From NCBI GenBank assembly GCA_031459855.1, contig JAVKHP010000001.1, forward strand, positions 124,001 through 188,000: a stretch of 64,000 bases of DNA, given 5' to 3'. Below the pieces are notes generated by a model. It had not been told where the DNA came from and searched no databases. It saw only the letters and a list, made by a program, of their open reading frames with translations. Each line of letters starts with the position of its first letter. Within the stretch, counting starts at the first letter, position 1. Origin of the DNA: Armatimonadota bacterium (GTDB lineage Bacteria; Sysuimicrobiota; Sysuimicrobiia; Sysuimicrobiales; Humicultoraceae). A program made the translations under genes and the position numbers. Shown in pieces: positions 45,167 to 53,582 of this stretch.

Positions 45167-46311
45167 GACTCCTCCTCTCCCCTGGCGGCGTGCGCGCCGC
45201 CCGGCCGACTGTGGCTATCTCCCTCTTCTCTAGCAGTCTTTGACCGATCGGTCAATCCGGGTGCCGCCGCTCGATCGCCCGCAGGATCCGGGAAGGCCGC
45301 GCCGACGGGCGCGCCACCGGACGCCGACCGTACGCCCTGGGCTGCGCGCTCCCGTCGCCCGCCGTGGCCAGCGGTCCGCCCCCGCCAGGCGCCGATCGCG
45401 CGCCGCGCCCGCGCCGCCGCCTCGACCAGACCGCCCGGCAGCACCAGCACCACCACGACGAACAGCAGGCCGAAGATGAGCAGGTGCACGTCGACCAACG
45501 CCTGGGCCAGCACTTCGCGGACCAGCACGTAGAACACCGCGCCCACCAGCGGGCCTGCGAGCGTACCCACGCCGCCGACGAAGGCGATGAGCAACGCGTC
45601 GAAGGTCCAGCCCGGGCCGAACGGCATCTGGTGGTAGTAGCTGGTGTGGTAGAAGGCGAAGACGGCCCCCGCCATGCCGCCCAGGCCGGTGCTGACCACG
45701 AGGGCGAGCAGCTTGTGACGCACGACGTCGACGCCGGTCGCCGCAGCCGCGTCCTCGTCCTCGCGCAGCGCGACCAGGCCCAGCCCCAGCGGTGAGCGGA
45801 CCAGCCAGGCCACCGTCGCCACCGTGACGACCAGCAGGGCCAGCGCCAGGTAGTAGCGGTGCACGAGGGAGTAGCCCGTGATGAACGGCGCGGGCAGCGT
45901 CGAGACCACCGGCAGCACGTTTCCCACGGTGATGCGCAGGATCTCGGCGAGGCCCAGCGTGCCGATCGCGAAGTAGGCGCCACGCAGCCGGAAGGCGGGC
46001 AGGCCGATCACCAGGCTGAAGGCGCTGGCGGCCAGCCCGCCCGCCAGCAGACCGAGGTACGGGTGCACGCCTGCAACCCACAGGTGGCGCATCACGAACG
46101 CGCCGGTGCCGAAGAACGCGGCGTGCCCGAGGTTGACCTGGCCCGCGAACCCCGCCAGCAGGTTCCAGCTCTCGGCCAGCGCCGCGTAGAGGAAGACCAG
46201 GAACGCCAGGTTGAGCACGTCGGCGCGCTGTGTCACCAGCGGCAGGCCGGCCAGCGCGGCCAGCACGCCGGCGACCCCCGGGCCGGTCAGGCGCCATGCC
46301 CCGGCCCTCAT
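45163..46311 (-). CDS. livM: Branched-chain/aromatic acid ABC transporter permease LivM type
   Basis: A 382-residue permease. The first ~310 residues fit LivM: ESWNLLAGFAGQVNLGHAAFFGTGAF, PAFRLRGAYFAIGTLGLAEI, LVALREDEDAAAATGVDVVRHKLLALVVS, and a final VVVLVLPGGLVEA. About 70 further residues (Arg/Gly/Ala-rich, ending EEES) run to a TGA that overlaps the paaA ATG. The tail includes the paa promoter and operator sequence, so it may be an elongated, non-functional end. ATG start overlaps the livH stop. Confidence 0.92.
   Translation of the reverse strand: MRAGAWRLTGPGVAGVLAALAGLPLVTQRADVLNLAFLVFLYAALAESWNLLAGFAGQVNLGHAAFFGTGAFVMRHLWVAGVHPYLGLLAGGLAASAFSLVIGLPAFRLRGAYFAIGTLGLAEILRITVGNVLPVVSTLPAPFITGYSLVHRYYLALALLVVTVATVAWLVRSPLGLGLVALREDEDAAAATGVDVVRHKLLALVVSTGLGGMAGAVFAFYHTSYYHQMPFGPGWTFDALLIAFVGGVGTLAGPLVGAVFYVLVREVLAQALVDVHLLIFGLLFVVVVLVLPGGLVEAAARARRAIGAWRGRTAGHGGRRERAAQGVRSASGGAPVGAAFPDPAGDRAAAPGLTDRSKTAREEGDSHSRPGGAHAARGEEES
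45227..45255 (-). promoter_or_regulatory. Promoter of the paa operon with an overlapping TetR-type operator
   Basis: On the minus strand TTGACC (45255-45250), a 17-base spacer and TAGAGA (45232-45227) form a good sigma70 promoter, with TGC before the -10 box. The perfect palindrome TTGACCGATCGGTCAA (45240-45255) covers the -35 and the first part of the spacer. This GACCGnnCGGTC-like form is common for TetR-family repressors of acyl-CoA metabolism such as PaaR or FadR types. It lies inside the 3' coding end of livM. Confidence 0.7.
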
Positions 46312-47186
46312 CGCCGGCCGAACAGCCCCTGCGGGCGCACCAGGAGCACCACCACGAAGAGCACCAGCGCCACCACCTCGCGGTAGGCGCCGCCGATCAC
46401 GAGGGCGCTCGCCGACTCCGCCGCGCCCAGCAGCAGGCCGCCGGCGAGCGTGCCCGGCATGCTGCCCAGGCCTGCCAGCACCACCACGATCAGGGCCTTG
46501 AGCGTCCACTCCAGCCCGATGCCGGGGTTGATGGAGTAGCCCACGCTCACCAGGGTCCCGGCCGCGCCCGCCAGGGCGCTGCCCAGCGCGAACGCCAGCA
46601 GGTAGGTCCGGCGCAGGTCGATGCCGACCAGCAGCGCCGCCTCCCAGTCCTCGGCCACCGCCCGGACGGCGCGGCCGGGATCGGTACGCGTGAGGAACAG
46701 GTGCATGGCGGCGATCAGGATCACCGCCACCAGGAGCGTCCCCAGCCGCACCGCGGGCACCACCAGGCCGCCGGCATGGAGCACGACGCCGGTATACGCG
46801 GCCGCGATGGTGCGGTCGTCGGCGGTCCACAGGCGGATCGCCAGGTTGTGGAAGGCGAGGGCGAGCCCGAAGCCGATCAGCAGCGAGTTCTTGACCCGCG
46901 TCTCCTCGGGCAGGGTCTCGACCCGGGCGAAGAGCGCCTGGTGCAGGCCCAGGCCCACGACGAACAGCAACGGCATGCTCACCGCCAGCGAGGCGAACGG
47001 GTCGAGGCCCACCAGCGCGAACAACCAGAAGCTGGCGTAGCCGCCCAGCATGATCAGCTCGCCGTGCGCCACGTTGAGCACGCGCAGGACGCCGAAGACC
47101 AGCGACAGCCCCGCTGCGGCCAGGCCGTAGAGCGCCCCCGCCAGCAGCCCGAAGACCAGCGACTGGGCCAGCACCGCCGCGCTCAC
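46308..47186 (-). CDS. livH: Branched-chain/aromatic acid ABC transporter permease LivH type
   Basis: A 292-residue permease of the LivH family: LAAAGLSLVFGVLRVLNVAHGELIMLGGY at the start, VRAVAEDWEAALLVGIDLRRTYLLAFALGSALAG in the middle, and GLEWTLKALIVVVLAGLGSMPGTLAGGLLLG. About eight membrane segments. Starts at a GTG that overlaps the livF stop and ends overlapping livM, so all five transport genes form one transcript. Context suggests an aromatic acid rather than leucine as ligand. Confidence 0.93.
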   Translation of the reverse strand: MSAAVLAQSLVFGLLAGALYGLAAAGLSLVFGVLRVLNVAHGELIMLGGYASFWLFALVGLDPFASLAVSMPLLFVVGLGLHQALFARVETLPEETRVKNSLLIGFGLALAFHNLAIRLWTADDRTIAAAYTGVVLHAGGLVVPAVRLGTLLVAVILIAAMHLFLTRTDPGRAVRAVAEDWEAALLVGIDLRRTYLLAFALGSALAGAAGTLVSVGYSINPGIGLEWTLKALIVVVLAGLGSMPGTLAGGLLLGAAESASALVIGGAYREVVALVLFVVVLLVRPQGLFGRR

Positions 47187-47914
47187 GGGCCGCCTGCCCC
47201 CACGTCGAGGAAGGCGCGGCGTACCTGCGCGTCGCGCGCCAGGGCGGCCGGCGTGCCCTCGCCCACGATGCGGCCGGCCTGCATCAGGTAGGCGCGCGTG
47301 GCCAGGGCGAGGGCGCCCGAGACGTTCTGCTCCACCAGCAGCACGGTGACGCCGTGGCGCGCGTTGATCTCGCGGATCACCTCGAACATGCGGCGCACCA
47401 CCAGCGGCGCCAGCCCCAGGGACGGCTCGTCGAGCAGCAGCAGGCGCGGGCGGGCCATCAGCGCCCGCGCGATCGCCACCATCTGCTGCTCGCCGCCCGA
47501 CAGCGTGCCAGCCGGCTGCCGGCGCCGCACGGCCAGGGCCGGGAAGATCTCGAGCACCTCGCGCAGCGTCTCCTGGCGCCGGGCGCGCACGGCCCGCGCA
47601 AAGCCGCCGAGCAGCAGGTTCTCCTCGACGGTCATGCTGGCGAACAGGCGTCGACCTTCCGGCACCAGGGCGATGCCATACTCGACGGTGCGGTGCGCGG
47701 GCTCCCGGTGGAGCGGCCGGCCCTCGAAGACGACCTCCCCGGCTGCCGGTCGCAGCAGGCCCGCGATGGTGCGCAGCAGCGTCGTCTTGCCGGCGCCGTT
47801 GTGCCCCAGCAGCGCGACGACCTCGCCGGCGGTCACCCGCAGGGACACGCCCCACAGCGCCTGGAGGTCGCCGTAGCGCACCGCGAGGTCGCGGACCTCA
47901 AGCACCGCCCGCAT
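47183..47914 (-). CDS. livF: ABC transporter ATPase LivF type
   Basis: A 243-residue ABC ATPase with Walker A GHNGAGKTT, Q-loop region GIALVPEGRRLFASMTVEENL, signature LSGGEQQMVAIARAL and Walker B LLLLDEPSLGLAP followed by the switch His in LVEQN. The VPEGRRLF and QQMVAIARA forms are typical of LivF. Overlaps the livG 3' end by 17 bases. Confidence 0.94.
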   Translation of the reverse strand: MRAVLEVRDLAVRYGDLQALWGVSLRVTAGEVVALLGHNGAGKTTLLRTIAGLLRPAAGEVVFEGRPLHREPAHRTVEYGIALVPEGRRLFASMTVEENLLLGGFARAVRARRQETLREVLEIFPALAVRRRQPAGTLSGGEQQMVAIARALMARPRLLLLDEPSLGLAPLVVRRMFEVIREINARHGVTVLLVEQNVSGALALATRAYLMQAGRIVGEGTPAALARDAQVRRAFLDVGAGGP

Positions 47915-48632
47915 CCCCCAGGTAGGCTTCCAGTACCTTGGGATCACGCGCCACGGCCTCCGGCGGCCCTTCGGCGATCGCCTGGCCGGCGTTGAGCACC
48001 ACCACGCGGTCGGACGTGCCCAGCACCGCATGCACCAGGTGCTCGATCATGACGATGGCGACCCCGCCGTCGCGGATGCGCCGGACCATGGCCATGGCCG
48101 CCGCCACCTCCTGCGGCGTCAGCCCCGCCATGAACTCGTCCAGCAGGAGGACGCGCGGCCGCGTGGCCAGCGCCCGCGCCAGTTCCACGCGCTTGCGGTC
48201 CACCAGGGTCAGGTGGCGGGCGGCCACGTGCTCCTTGCCCGCCAGGCCCACGAACGCCAGGAGGGCCGCGGCCTCGTCGATGGCGGTGGACAGGCGCCGC
48301 TGGGGGGCGCGGCCGTAGACGCGTCCGACGAGCACGTTCTCCAGCGCGGTGAGGTGCGGAAACGGCCGCACCAGCTGGAACGTGCGGGCGATCCCCCGCG
48401 CGCAGACGGCGTGCGGCGGCAGGCCCGTGATCTCCGCGCCGTCGAGCCACACGCGGCCCGCGTCCGGCGCCAGCAGCCCGGTGACGAGGTTGAAGGCCGT
48501 GGTCTTCCCCGAGCCGTTCGGCCCGATCAGCCCCAGGATCTCGCCGTCGCCAACGGCAAAGCTCAGATCGCGGACGGCCCGCACCCCTCCGAACGTCTTG
48601 GAGAGGCGCTCGGCGACCAGCAGGTGGCGCAC
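47898..48632 (-). CDS. livG: ABC transporter ATPase LivG type
   Basis: A 244-residue ABC ATPase with Walker A GPNGSGKTT, the LivG Q-loop context GIARTFQLVRPFPHLTALENVLVG and Walker B LLLDEFMAGLTPQE. The signature region reads HLTLVDRKRVELARAL in place of LSGGQ; this degenerate form is known in one branch of LivG proteins. GTG start at 48632, 22 bases after the binding-protein stop. Confidence 0.92.
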   Translation of the reverse strand: MRHLLVAERLSKTFGGVRAVRDLSFAVGDGEILGLIGPNGSGKTTAFNLVTGLLAPDAGRVWLDGAEITGLPPHAVCARGIARTFQLVRPFPHLTALENVLVGRVYGRAPQRRLSTAIDEAAALLAFVGLAGKEHVAARHLTLVDRKRVELARALATRPRVLLLDEFMAGLTPQEVAAAMAMVRRIRDGGVAIVMIEHLVHAVLGTSDRVVVLNAGQAIAEGPPEAVARDPKVLEAYLGDAGGA

Positions 48633-48654
48633 GCGATGGCGCGACCCGGCGGCC

Positions 48655-49872
48655 TTAGCGCTGGCCCCACGGCGGAGCCGGGTACTGCAGCGGCGCCGTG
48701 GCGAACTCCTTGGGCCAGACCAGCTCCTGTCGGCCGTTCTGCCACTGGAGGAAGACCGTGACCACCACGCCCGTCCCGTCGGGGCGGAACCGCACAGGGC
48801 CCATGACCGTCGTGGTCTGCGTAGCCGCGATGGCGTCGCGCACCCTGGACCGCTCGAGGGTGCCGGCCCGCGCGATGGCATCGGCCAGGATCTGGACGGT
48901 GGCGTAGGCCGGGCCCGTGATCACGTCGGCCGGCCGCCCGAACGCGCGGCTGTGCTTCTCGTTGAGCTCGCGCACCCCGGGGTACTTGACGGCGTGGTGC
49001 CAGCCGGGCGCCAGGCTGAAGTAGTCGCCGTCCTTGCCCAGGTTGCGGCCCCAGACCACGGCGTCGGCCGCACGGATGAACATGTAGAACTTGGCGTTGA
49101 AGCCCAGCTCCTTCATCTGCCGCACCAGCGTGAACCCGTCGGGCGGCGTGGGAATGGCGAGCACCGCCTCGGCACCGGCGGCCCGGGCGCGGAGGATGAT
49201 GTCCGAGAAGTCGCGGCTGCCCACCGCGTACTCTTCCTGCACCACCGCCTGGTAGCCGAACTCGGGCGCCCGCGTCGCCCACAGCCCGCCCATCTCGTCC
49301 CCCCAGTCGGTCTTCTCCTTGAAGACGGCGACCCGGCGGGGGCGCTGCGCCTCGGGGATCGACGCGTTCAGGAACCGGTAGGTCTCGCGGGCGAGATCCG
49401 GCGACTTGGGAAACGGGCTGAACAGGTACTTGAACCCCTGCTGGTGGATCTTGTGCAGCGCGAACGCGACGCCCAGATAGGGCACCCGGTTCTTCTCGGC
49501 GATCGACGCCGCGGCCGCGTGCAGGTCGCTGCCGAAGCCCCCCAGGTACGCCACGACCTGGTGCCCGGCGAAGAGCGTCTCCAGGCGCCCAACGGTCTTG
49601 GTGGGATCCGACTCGTCGTCGAGCAGCACGAGTTCCAGCGGGATCCGCCGGCCGACCTCGCGCACCATGACGCCACCCGCGCGGTTGACGTCCTCCACCG
49701 CGAACTCGTAGCCGGCCCGCACCTGCGCGCCCCCGGCGGCGTAGCGGCCGGTGAGCGGCACCACGGCACCCACCTTGATCGTCGGCGGTGCCTGGGCCGC
49801 TGTCGGCACCCCCGCGGCGGTGAGCCCCGCCCCCACCAGCACGACCCCGAGCAGCAGTCCCGTCCAGCGCAT
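48655..49872 (-). CDS. livJ: ABC transporter substrate-binding protein (LivJ / aromatic acid type)
   Basis: A 405-residue periplasmic or lipid-free secreted binding protein with signal peptide (MRWTGLLLGVVLVGAGLTAAG). Family features: TIKVGAVVPLTGRYAAGGAQVRAGYEFAVEDVN, LLDDESDPTKTVGRLETLF and YLGGFGSD, then PYLGVAFA. Ligands in the peripla_BP_6 family include branched-chain amino acids, aromatic acids, amides and urea; the neighbouring PaaK and paa genes favour an aromatic acid. GGGGGGAG lies just before the ATG. First gene of the transport operon. Confidence 0.93.
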   Translation of the reverse strand: MRWTGLLLGVVLVGAGLTAAGVPTAAQAPPTIKVGAVVPLTGRYAAGGAQVRAGYEFAVEDVNRAGGVMVREVGRRIPLELVLLDDESDPTKTVGRLETLFAGHQVVAYLGGFGSDLHAAAASIAEKNRVPYLGVAFALHKIHQQGFKYLFSPFPKSPDLARETYRFLNASIPEAQRPRRVAVFKEKTDWGDEMGGLWATRAPEFGYQAVVQEEYAVGSRDFSDIILRARAAGAEAVLAIPTPPDGFTLVRQMKELGFNAKFYMFIRAADAVVWGRNLGKDGDYFSLAPGWHHAVKYPGVRELNEKHSRAFGRPADVITGPAYATVQILADAIARAGTLERSRVRDAIAATQTTTVMGPVRFRPDGTGVVVTVFLQWQNGRQELVWPKEFATAPLQYPAPPWGQR

Positions 49873-49946
49873 CGCGCTCCCCCCCTCGTGGATGTCTGTG
49901 GCGCGCGTCGCCCGTCCAGGTCCCTCGCCTGCCGGGGCGTCCCGCC

Positions 49947-51254
49947 TCAGGCGCCGACGCGCACCACGCGCTTGGCCTTCAGCTCGAACCGCGGCAGGCT
50001 GCCGGCCGGCACCGCACGCGTCTCGACCCGCAGGCCCAGGGTCTGCCTGAGCCCGTCGGCGACGGCCGCGACGATCCGGCCGCAGGCGTCGGGCCCATGG
50101 CGCCGCTCGTCGAGCTCCAGCAGCACCCGCAGCTGGTCCATCTCGTCCTGCCGGTAGACCTCGATGCGGAACTCGTCCACCTCGGCGTGGCGCCGTACCA
50201 CCGCCTCGATGGCGCTGGGGAAGACGTTGACGCCGCGGATCACCAGCATGTCGTCGACCCGGCCGAGCACGCCCCCGTCGAGCCGCGCAAACGTCCGGCC
50301 GCAGGCGCAGGGCGCGGCGACCAGGCGCACGCGGTCGCCGGTGCGGTAGCGGATCACCGGCGACCCCACGCGGCCCAGGTTGGTGAGGACCAGCTCCCCC
50401 TCGCCCTCCGCGGCCACGGCACCGGTCCGCGGATCGAGCACCTCGGCGACGAACTCGCTCTCGTTGACGTGCAGCCCGCCGCCTGGCGCGTCGCACTCGA
50501 AGCCCACGGCTCCGACTTCGGTCATCCCGTAGTGGTCGACGCAGCGCGCGCCCCACGCCTGGGCGATGCGCGCCTTGGTGGCCGGGATGCTGGCGCCGGG
50601 CTCGCCGGCGTGGATCGTGACGCGCACCGACAGCGTCGCCGGGTCCCAGCCCTGCTCCCGGGCTACCTGCGCCAGGCGCAGGGCGTACGAGGGCGTACAC
50701 ACCAGCGCGGTCGCGCCCACCTCGCGCATCGTCCGCAGGCGCAGCGCCGAGTCCTGCCCGCCGCCCGGGATGGCCAGGGCGCCCAGACGCACGGCGGCGT
50801 CGAAGCCGGCCCAGAACCCGATGAACGGCCCGAACGAGAAGGGGAAGAAGATGCTGTCGGCCGGCCCGATGCCCGCGGCGCGGTAGACGAAGCCCCAGCA
50901 GCGGCACCACCACTCCCACGACTCCGGCGTATCCACCCATCGCAGCGGCCGCCCCGTCGTCCCCGAGGTCATGTGGAAGCGGGTGTAGCGTTCCAGGGGA
51001 TACGTGAGGATCGTGCCAAACGGCGGGTGGGCCTCCTGGTCGGCGAGCAGCTCCTGCTTGGTGGTGAAGGGGAGCCGCCGCAGGTCGGCCAGCGCGCGCA
51101 GGCCGGCCACGTCGCCGACACCGGCGGCCTGCCACTTGCGCCGGTAGAAGGGGTTGGCCGCCGCCACCTCGGCCAGCACCCGGCGCAGGCGCTCCAGCTG
51201 CAGGGCCTCGAGCGCCTCCCGCGCCAGCGTCTCCACGTCCCGCTGGAAGAACAT
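49947..51254 (-). CDS. paaK: Phenylacetate-CoA ligase family protein (PaaK)
   Basis: A 435-residue adenylate-forming ligase of the PaaK family. The ATP-binding motif is MTSGTTGRPLRW near residue 100, followed by the acceptor-site IHAGEPGASIPATK and YGMTEVGAVGFECDAPGGG, then RYRTGDRVRL and GRVDDMLVIRGVNVFPSAIE. A Cys-rich CACGRTF lies in the C-terminal part, as in family members. It activates an aryl acid with ATP and CoA. I use the ATG at 51254 (MFFQRDVETL, family-like) in place of one ten codons upstream. Length agrees with the family. Confidence 0.92.
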   Translation of the reverse strand: MFFQRDVETLAREALEALQLERLRRVLAEVAAANPFYRRKWQAAGVGDVAGLRALADLRRLPFTTKQELLADQEAHPPFGTILTYPLERYTRFHMTSGTTGRPLRWVDTPESWEWWCRCWGFVYRAAGIGPADSIFFPFSFGPFIGFWAGFDAAVRLGALAIPGGGQDSALRLRTMREVGATALVCTPSYALRLAQVAREQGWDPATLSVRVTIHAGEPGASIPATKARIAQAWGARCVDHYGMTEVGAVGFECDAPGGGLHVNESEFVAEVLDPRTGAVAAEGEGELVLTNLGRVGSPVIRYRTGDRVRLVAAPCACGRTFARLDGGVLGRVDDMLVIRGVNVFPSAIEAVVRRHAEVDEFRIEVYRQDEMDQLRVLLELDERRHGPDACGRIVAAVADGLRQTLGLRVETRAVPAGSLPRFELKAKRVVRVGA

Positions 51255-51332
51255 CGTCTCTGCGGGGACCCCGCGCGCGACCATGGCGCGGGCTAGATGG
51301 AACGGGCGCGTCGGGCAGGACGCGTCGGAACT

Positions 51333-51346
51333 GCCCGCATGCGGGC
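51333..51346. terminator. Perfect palindrome between metE-like and paaK
   Basis: GCCCGCATGCGGGC is a perfect 14-bp palindrome in the 139-base gap after the MetE-like stop. It may act as a weak terminator or an operator. No U tract follows on either strand. Confidence 0.3.
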
Positions 51347-51393
51347 CTCCGGCCCCTCGTCGCCTCGCCGACCCGGCCGTGCGCGGCCGTGCA

Positions 51394-52488
51394 CTAGCCC
51401 CACACCTCCCGCGCGGTCTCCACCACCAGGCGCAGCTTGGCCCACTGGTCGTCCTCGGTGAGCAGGTTGCCCTCCATCACCGAGGCGAAGCCGCACTGCG
51501 GGCTCAGGGCCAGGCGCTCCAGCGGCACGTAGCGGGCCGCGTCCTCGATGCGCCGGAGCAGGGTGGCCTTGGCCTCCAGCTGCGGCCGCTTGCTGCTCAC
51601 CAGCCCGAGCACCACGGTCTTGTCGGCCGGGACGAACCGCAGCGGCGCGAACGTGCCCGACCGCTCGTCGTCGTACTCGAGGAGGAAGCGGTCGACCTGC
51701 AGCTCGCCGAAGAGGCGCTCGGCGATGGCGTCGTAGCCGCCTTCGGCGTACCACTGGCTCCGGTTGTTGCCGCGACATAGGTGGAAGCCGATCACCGCGC
51801 CCCGGCCGCGCGCGCCCTCCAGGCAGGCGTTGTCGGCACGGATGGCCTCGGCCAGCGCGGCGTCGGGGTCCATCCCCATCTCGGTCTGAATGTACGTCCG
51901 CCACCGCGGGTCGATGTAGTAGCTGTAGCGCGGTGCGTCGACCTGGATGTACTGGACGCCGTCGGCCAGCAGGGCCTGGACCTCCCGCCGCACGATGGGC
52001 ACGATGTCCCACAGCAGTGCCGAGTGGTCGCGGTAGACGCGGTCCGTCACCCCGCGCTTGAACGCGATGGCGGGGAACTGGTTGGCGCTGGGCAGCGTGA
52101 TCTTGATCGCCCCCGGGCAGTGCGCCTTCATGAACGCTACCTCGTGGGCGGTCAGGCGCCGCACCTGACGCAGCCTGGCCGTGACGATGCCGGTGACGCT
52201 GGCGGGCGCCACGCTGGTCCCGGCACCGGTCCAGGCGCGCCCGACCTCGTCGCGGAGGTCGAAGCCCTCGACGGCGTCGAGCAGGTCGCTCATGAAGTTG
52301 CGACGGCGCAACTCCCCGTCGGTGAACACCTCGAACCCCAGCTCCTGCTGTCGGGCGAGCACGCGCAGGATGTGGCGGTCCTCGAGCTCGCGCAGGCGCT
52401 CCGGGTCGACGCCCTGCGCCCGGGCGTCCAGGAGCTCGGCGGGACGCAGGAGGCTGCCGACGTGATCGGCGCGGTACGCCCCGGCCAT
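51394..52488 (-). CDS. MetE C-terminal-domain-like methyltransferase
   Basis: A 364-residue protein equal to the C-terminal half of cobalamin-independent methionine synthase. It begins YRADHVGSLLRP, has TDGELRRRNFMSDL, VQYIQVDAPRYSYY, and the zinc ligands in GFHLCRGNN (His, Cys) and LALSPQCGF (Cys). Stand-alone proteins of this kind move alkyl groups to or from thiols; epoxyalkane:coenzyme M transferase and several uncharacterised demethylases belong here. Its place in an aromatic acid cluster hints at removing a methyl group or capturing an epoxide, not at methionine synthesis. The ATG at 52488 follows a G-rich stretch. Confidence 0.85.
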   Translation of the reverse strand: MAGAYRADHVGSLLRPAELLDARAQGVDPERLRELEDRHILRVLARQQELGFEVFTDGELRRRNFMSDLLDAVEGFDLRDEVGRAWTGAGTSVAPASVTGIVTARLRQVRRLTAHEVAFMKAHCPGAIKITLPSANQFPAIAFKRGVTDRVYRDHSALLWDIVPIVRREVQALLADGVQYIQVDAPRYSYYIDPRWRTYIQTEMGMDPDAALAEAIRADNACLEGARGRGAVIGFHLCRGNNRSQWYAEGGYDAIAERLFGELQVDRFLLEYDDERSGTFAPLRFVPADKTVVLGLVSSKRPQLEAKATLLRRIEDAARYVPLERLALSPQCGFASVMEGNLLTEDDQWAKLRLVVETAREVWG

Positions 52489-52525
52489 GGCCCTCACCCC
52501 CCTTGTGGACCGGCAACCGACGACG

Positions 52526-53572
52526 TCACCAGTGTTCTGTGCGCCGCACCGCCATCCTCTCGGCGCTCGGTGCGACGTCGGCCACGGGCAACCCCGCCAC
52601 CTCGCGCAACGCCCGCCGCACGTACACCCGTACCATCGCCTTCCGGTAGCCCAGCGTCAGGTCGGCGTTGTCCAGGGGTTTCGCCGGTTTCCAGGCCGCC
52701 TCGGCCGCTGCGTCGATCACCGCAGGGCCCAGCTGCTGGCCCAGCAGGACCCGCTCGGCCGCCTCGCAGCGTACCGGCTGCGACGCCACGGCCCCGAGCA
52801 CGATGCGCGCGGCCGTGCACGTGCCGTCGGGGGCCATGCGCACGGCCGCGGCGACGCCGAGGATGGGGAAGTCGATGGCGCCACGGCGGCGCAACTTCCA
52901 GTAGGTGGCGCGCAGGCCGTCCGCGGGTGGCACGCGCACCTCGACCAGCACCTCGTCGGGCGCCTTGCCCAGGTAGACGATGCCGTCGTCGCGGTAGAGG
53001 TCGGCGACCGGAATGGTGCGCTCGCCGCGGGCGCCCGCCAGCCGGACCTGCGCCTCCAGGGCCACCAGCACGGGCGCCAGGTCCGAGGAGGAGATGGCCC
53101 AGCACCGGTGTCCGCCCGGTGCCACCCAGCACGTGTCGCCGTCCTTCTTCATGCAGAAGTCGATGGCCCGCCGCCACCAGTAGGGCATGTTGTAGTAGTT
53201 GCACCGCGTGTCGACCAGCAGGTTGCCACCGACGGTGCCCATGCAGCGGATCTGGGGGTTCGAGATCGTCGCCGCGGCCCGGGCGAGCACCGGGACGCGC
53301 TGCACCACCGCGGGGTGCTCGACGATGCGGCGCAGTACCACCCCGGCACCGATCCGCAGCCCCCCGTCGGCCTCGGCGGTGATCCCCTGCAGCTCGCGCA
53401 GGCCACGCAGGCCGACCAGCACCTTCGGCTCGACCTGCCGGCGCTTCATGTTGGGGAAGAGGTCGGTGCCACCGGCGACGGGCATCGCCTCGGGCCCGTG
53501 GTCGGCCAGCAGGCGCACGGCCTCGTCCAGCTCTCGCGGGGCCAGGTACACGAACGGGGGAAGGCGCATCAT
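52526..53572 (-). CDS. Molybdenum hydroxylase FAD subunit with an extra 4Fe-4S loop (4-hydroxybenzoyl-CoA reductase beta type)
   Basis: A 348-residue FAD-binding subunit of the xanthine oxidase family. FAD is bound by PVAGGTDLFPNM and TISNPQIRCMGTVGGNLL. Between these and the next conserved part there is an insertion with four Cys at residues 124, 140, 148 and 157 (in RCNYYN, DFCMKK, DTCWVA and HRCWAI). The spacing 16-8-9 is that which I recall for the extra 4Fe-4S cluster of the Thauera 4-hydroxybenzoyl-CoA reductase beta subunit. That cluster allows low-potential reductive removal of the phenolic OH. Two ATGs in a row begin the gene, 11 bases after the Mo-subunit stop. Confidence 0.88.
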   Translation of the reverse strand: MMRLPPFVYLAPRELDEAVRLLADHGPEAMPVAGGTDLFPNMKRRQVEPKVLVGLRGLRELQGITAEADGGLRIGAGVVLRRIVEHPAVVQRVPVLARAAATISNPQIRCMGTVGGNLLVDTRCNYYNMPYWWRRAIDFCMKKDGDTCWVAPGGHRCWAISSSDLAPVLVALEAQVRLAGARGERTIPVADLYRDDGIVYLGKAPDEVLVEVRVPPADGLRATYWKLRRRGAIDFPILGVAAAVRMAPDGTCTAARIVLGAVASQPVRCEAAERVLLGQQLGPAVIDAAAEAAWKPAKPLDNADLTLGYRKAMVRVYVRRALREVAGLPVADVAPSAERMAVRRTEHW

Positions 53573-53582
53573 GACCGCGTCG

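Noticed and set aside
45163-45380. Separate small gene in the livM C-terminal extension
   Set aside because: No start signal or motif; the sequence is better explained as livM read-through that holds the paa promoter.
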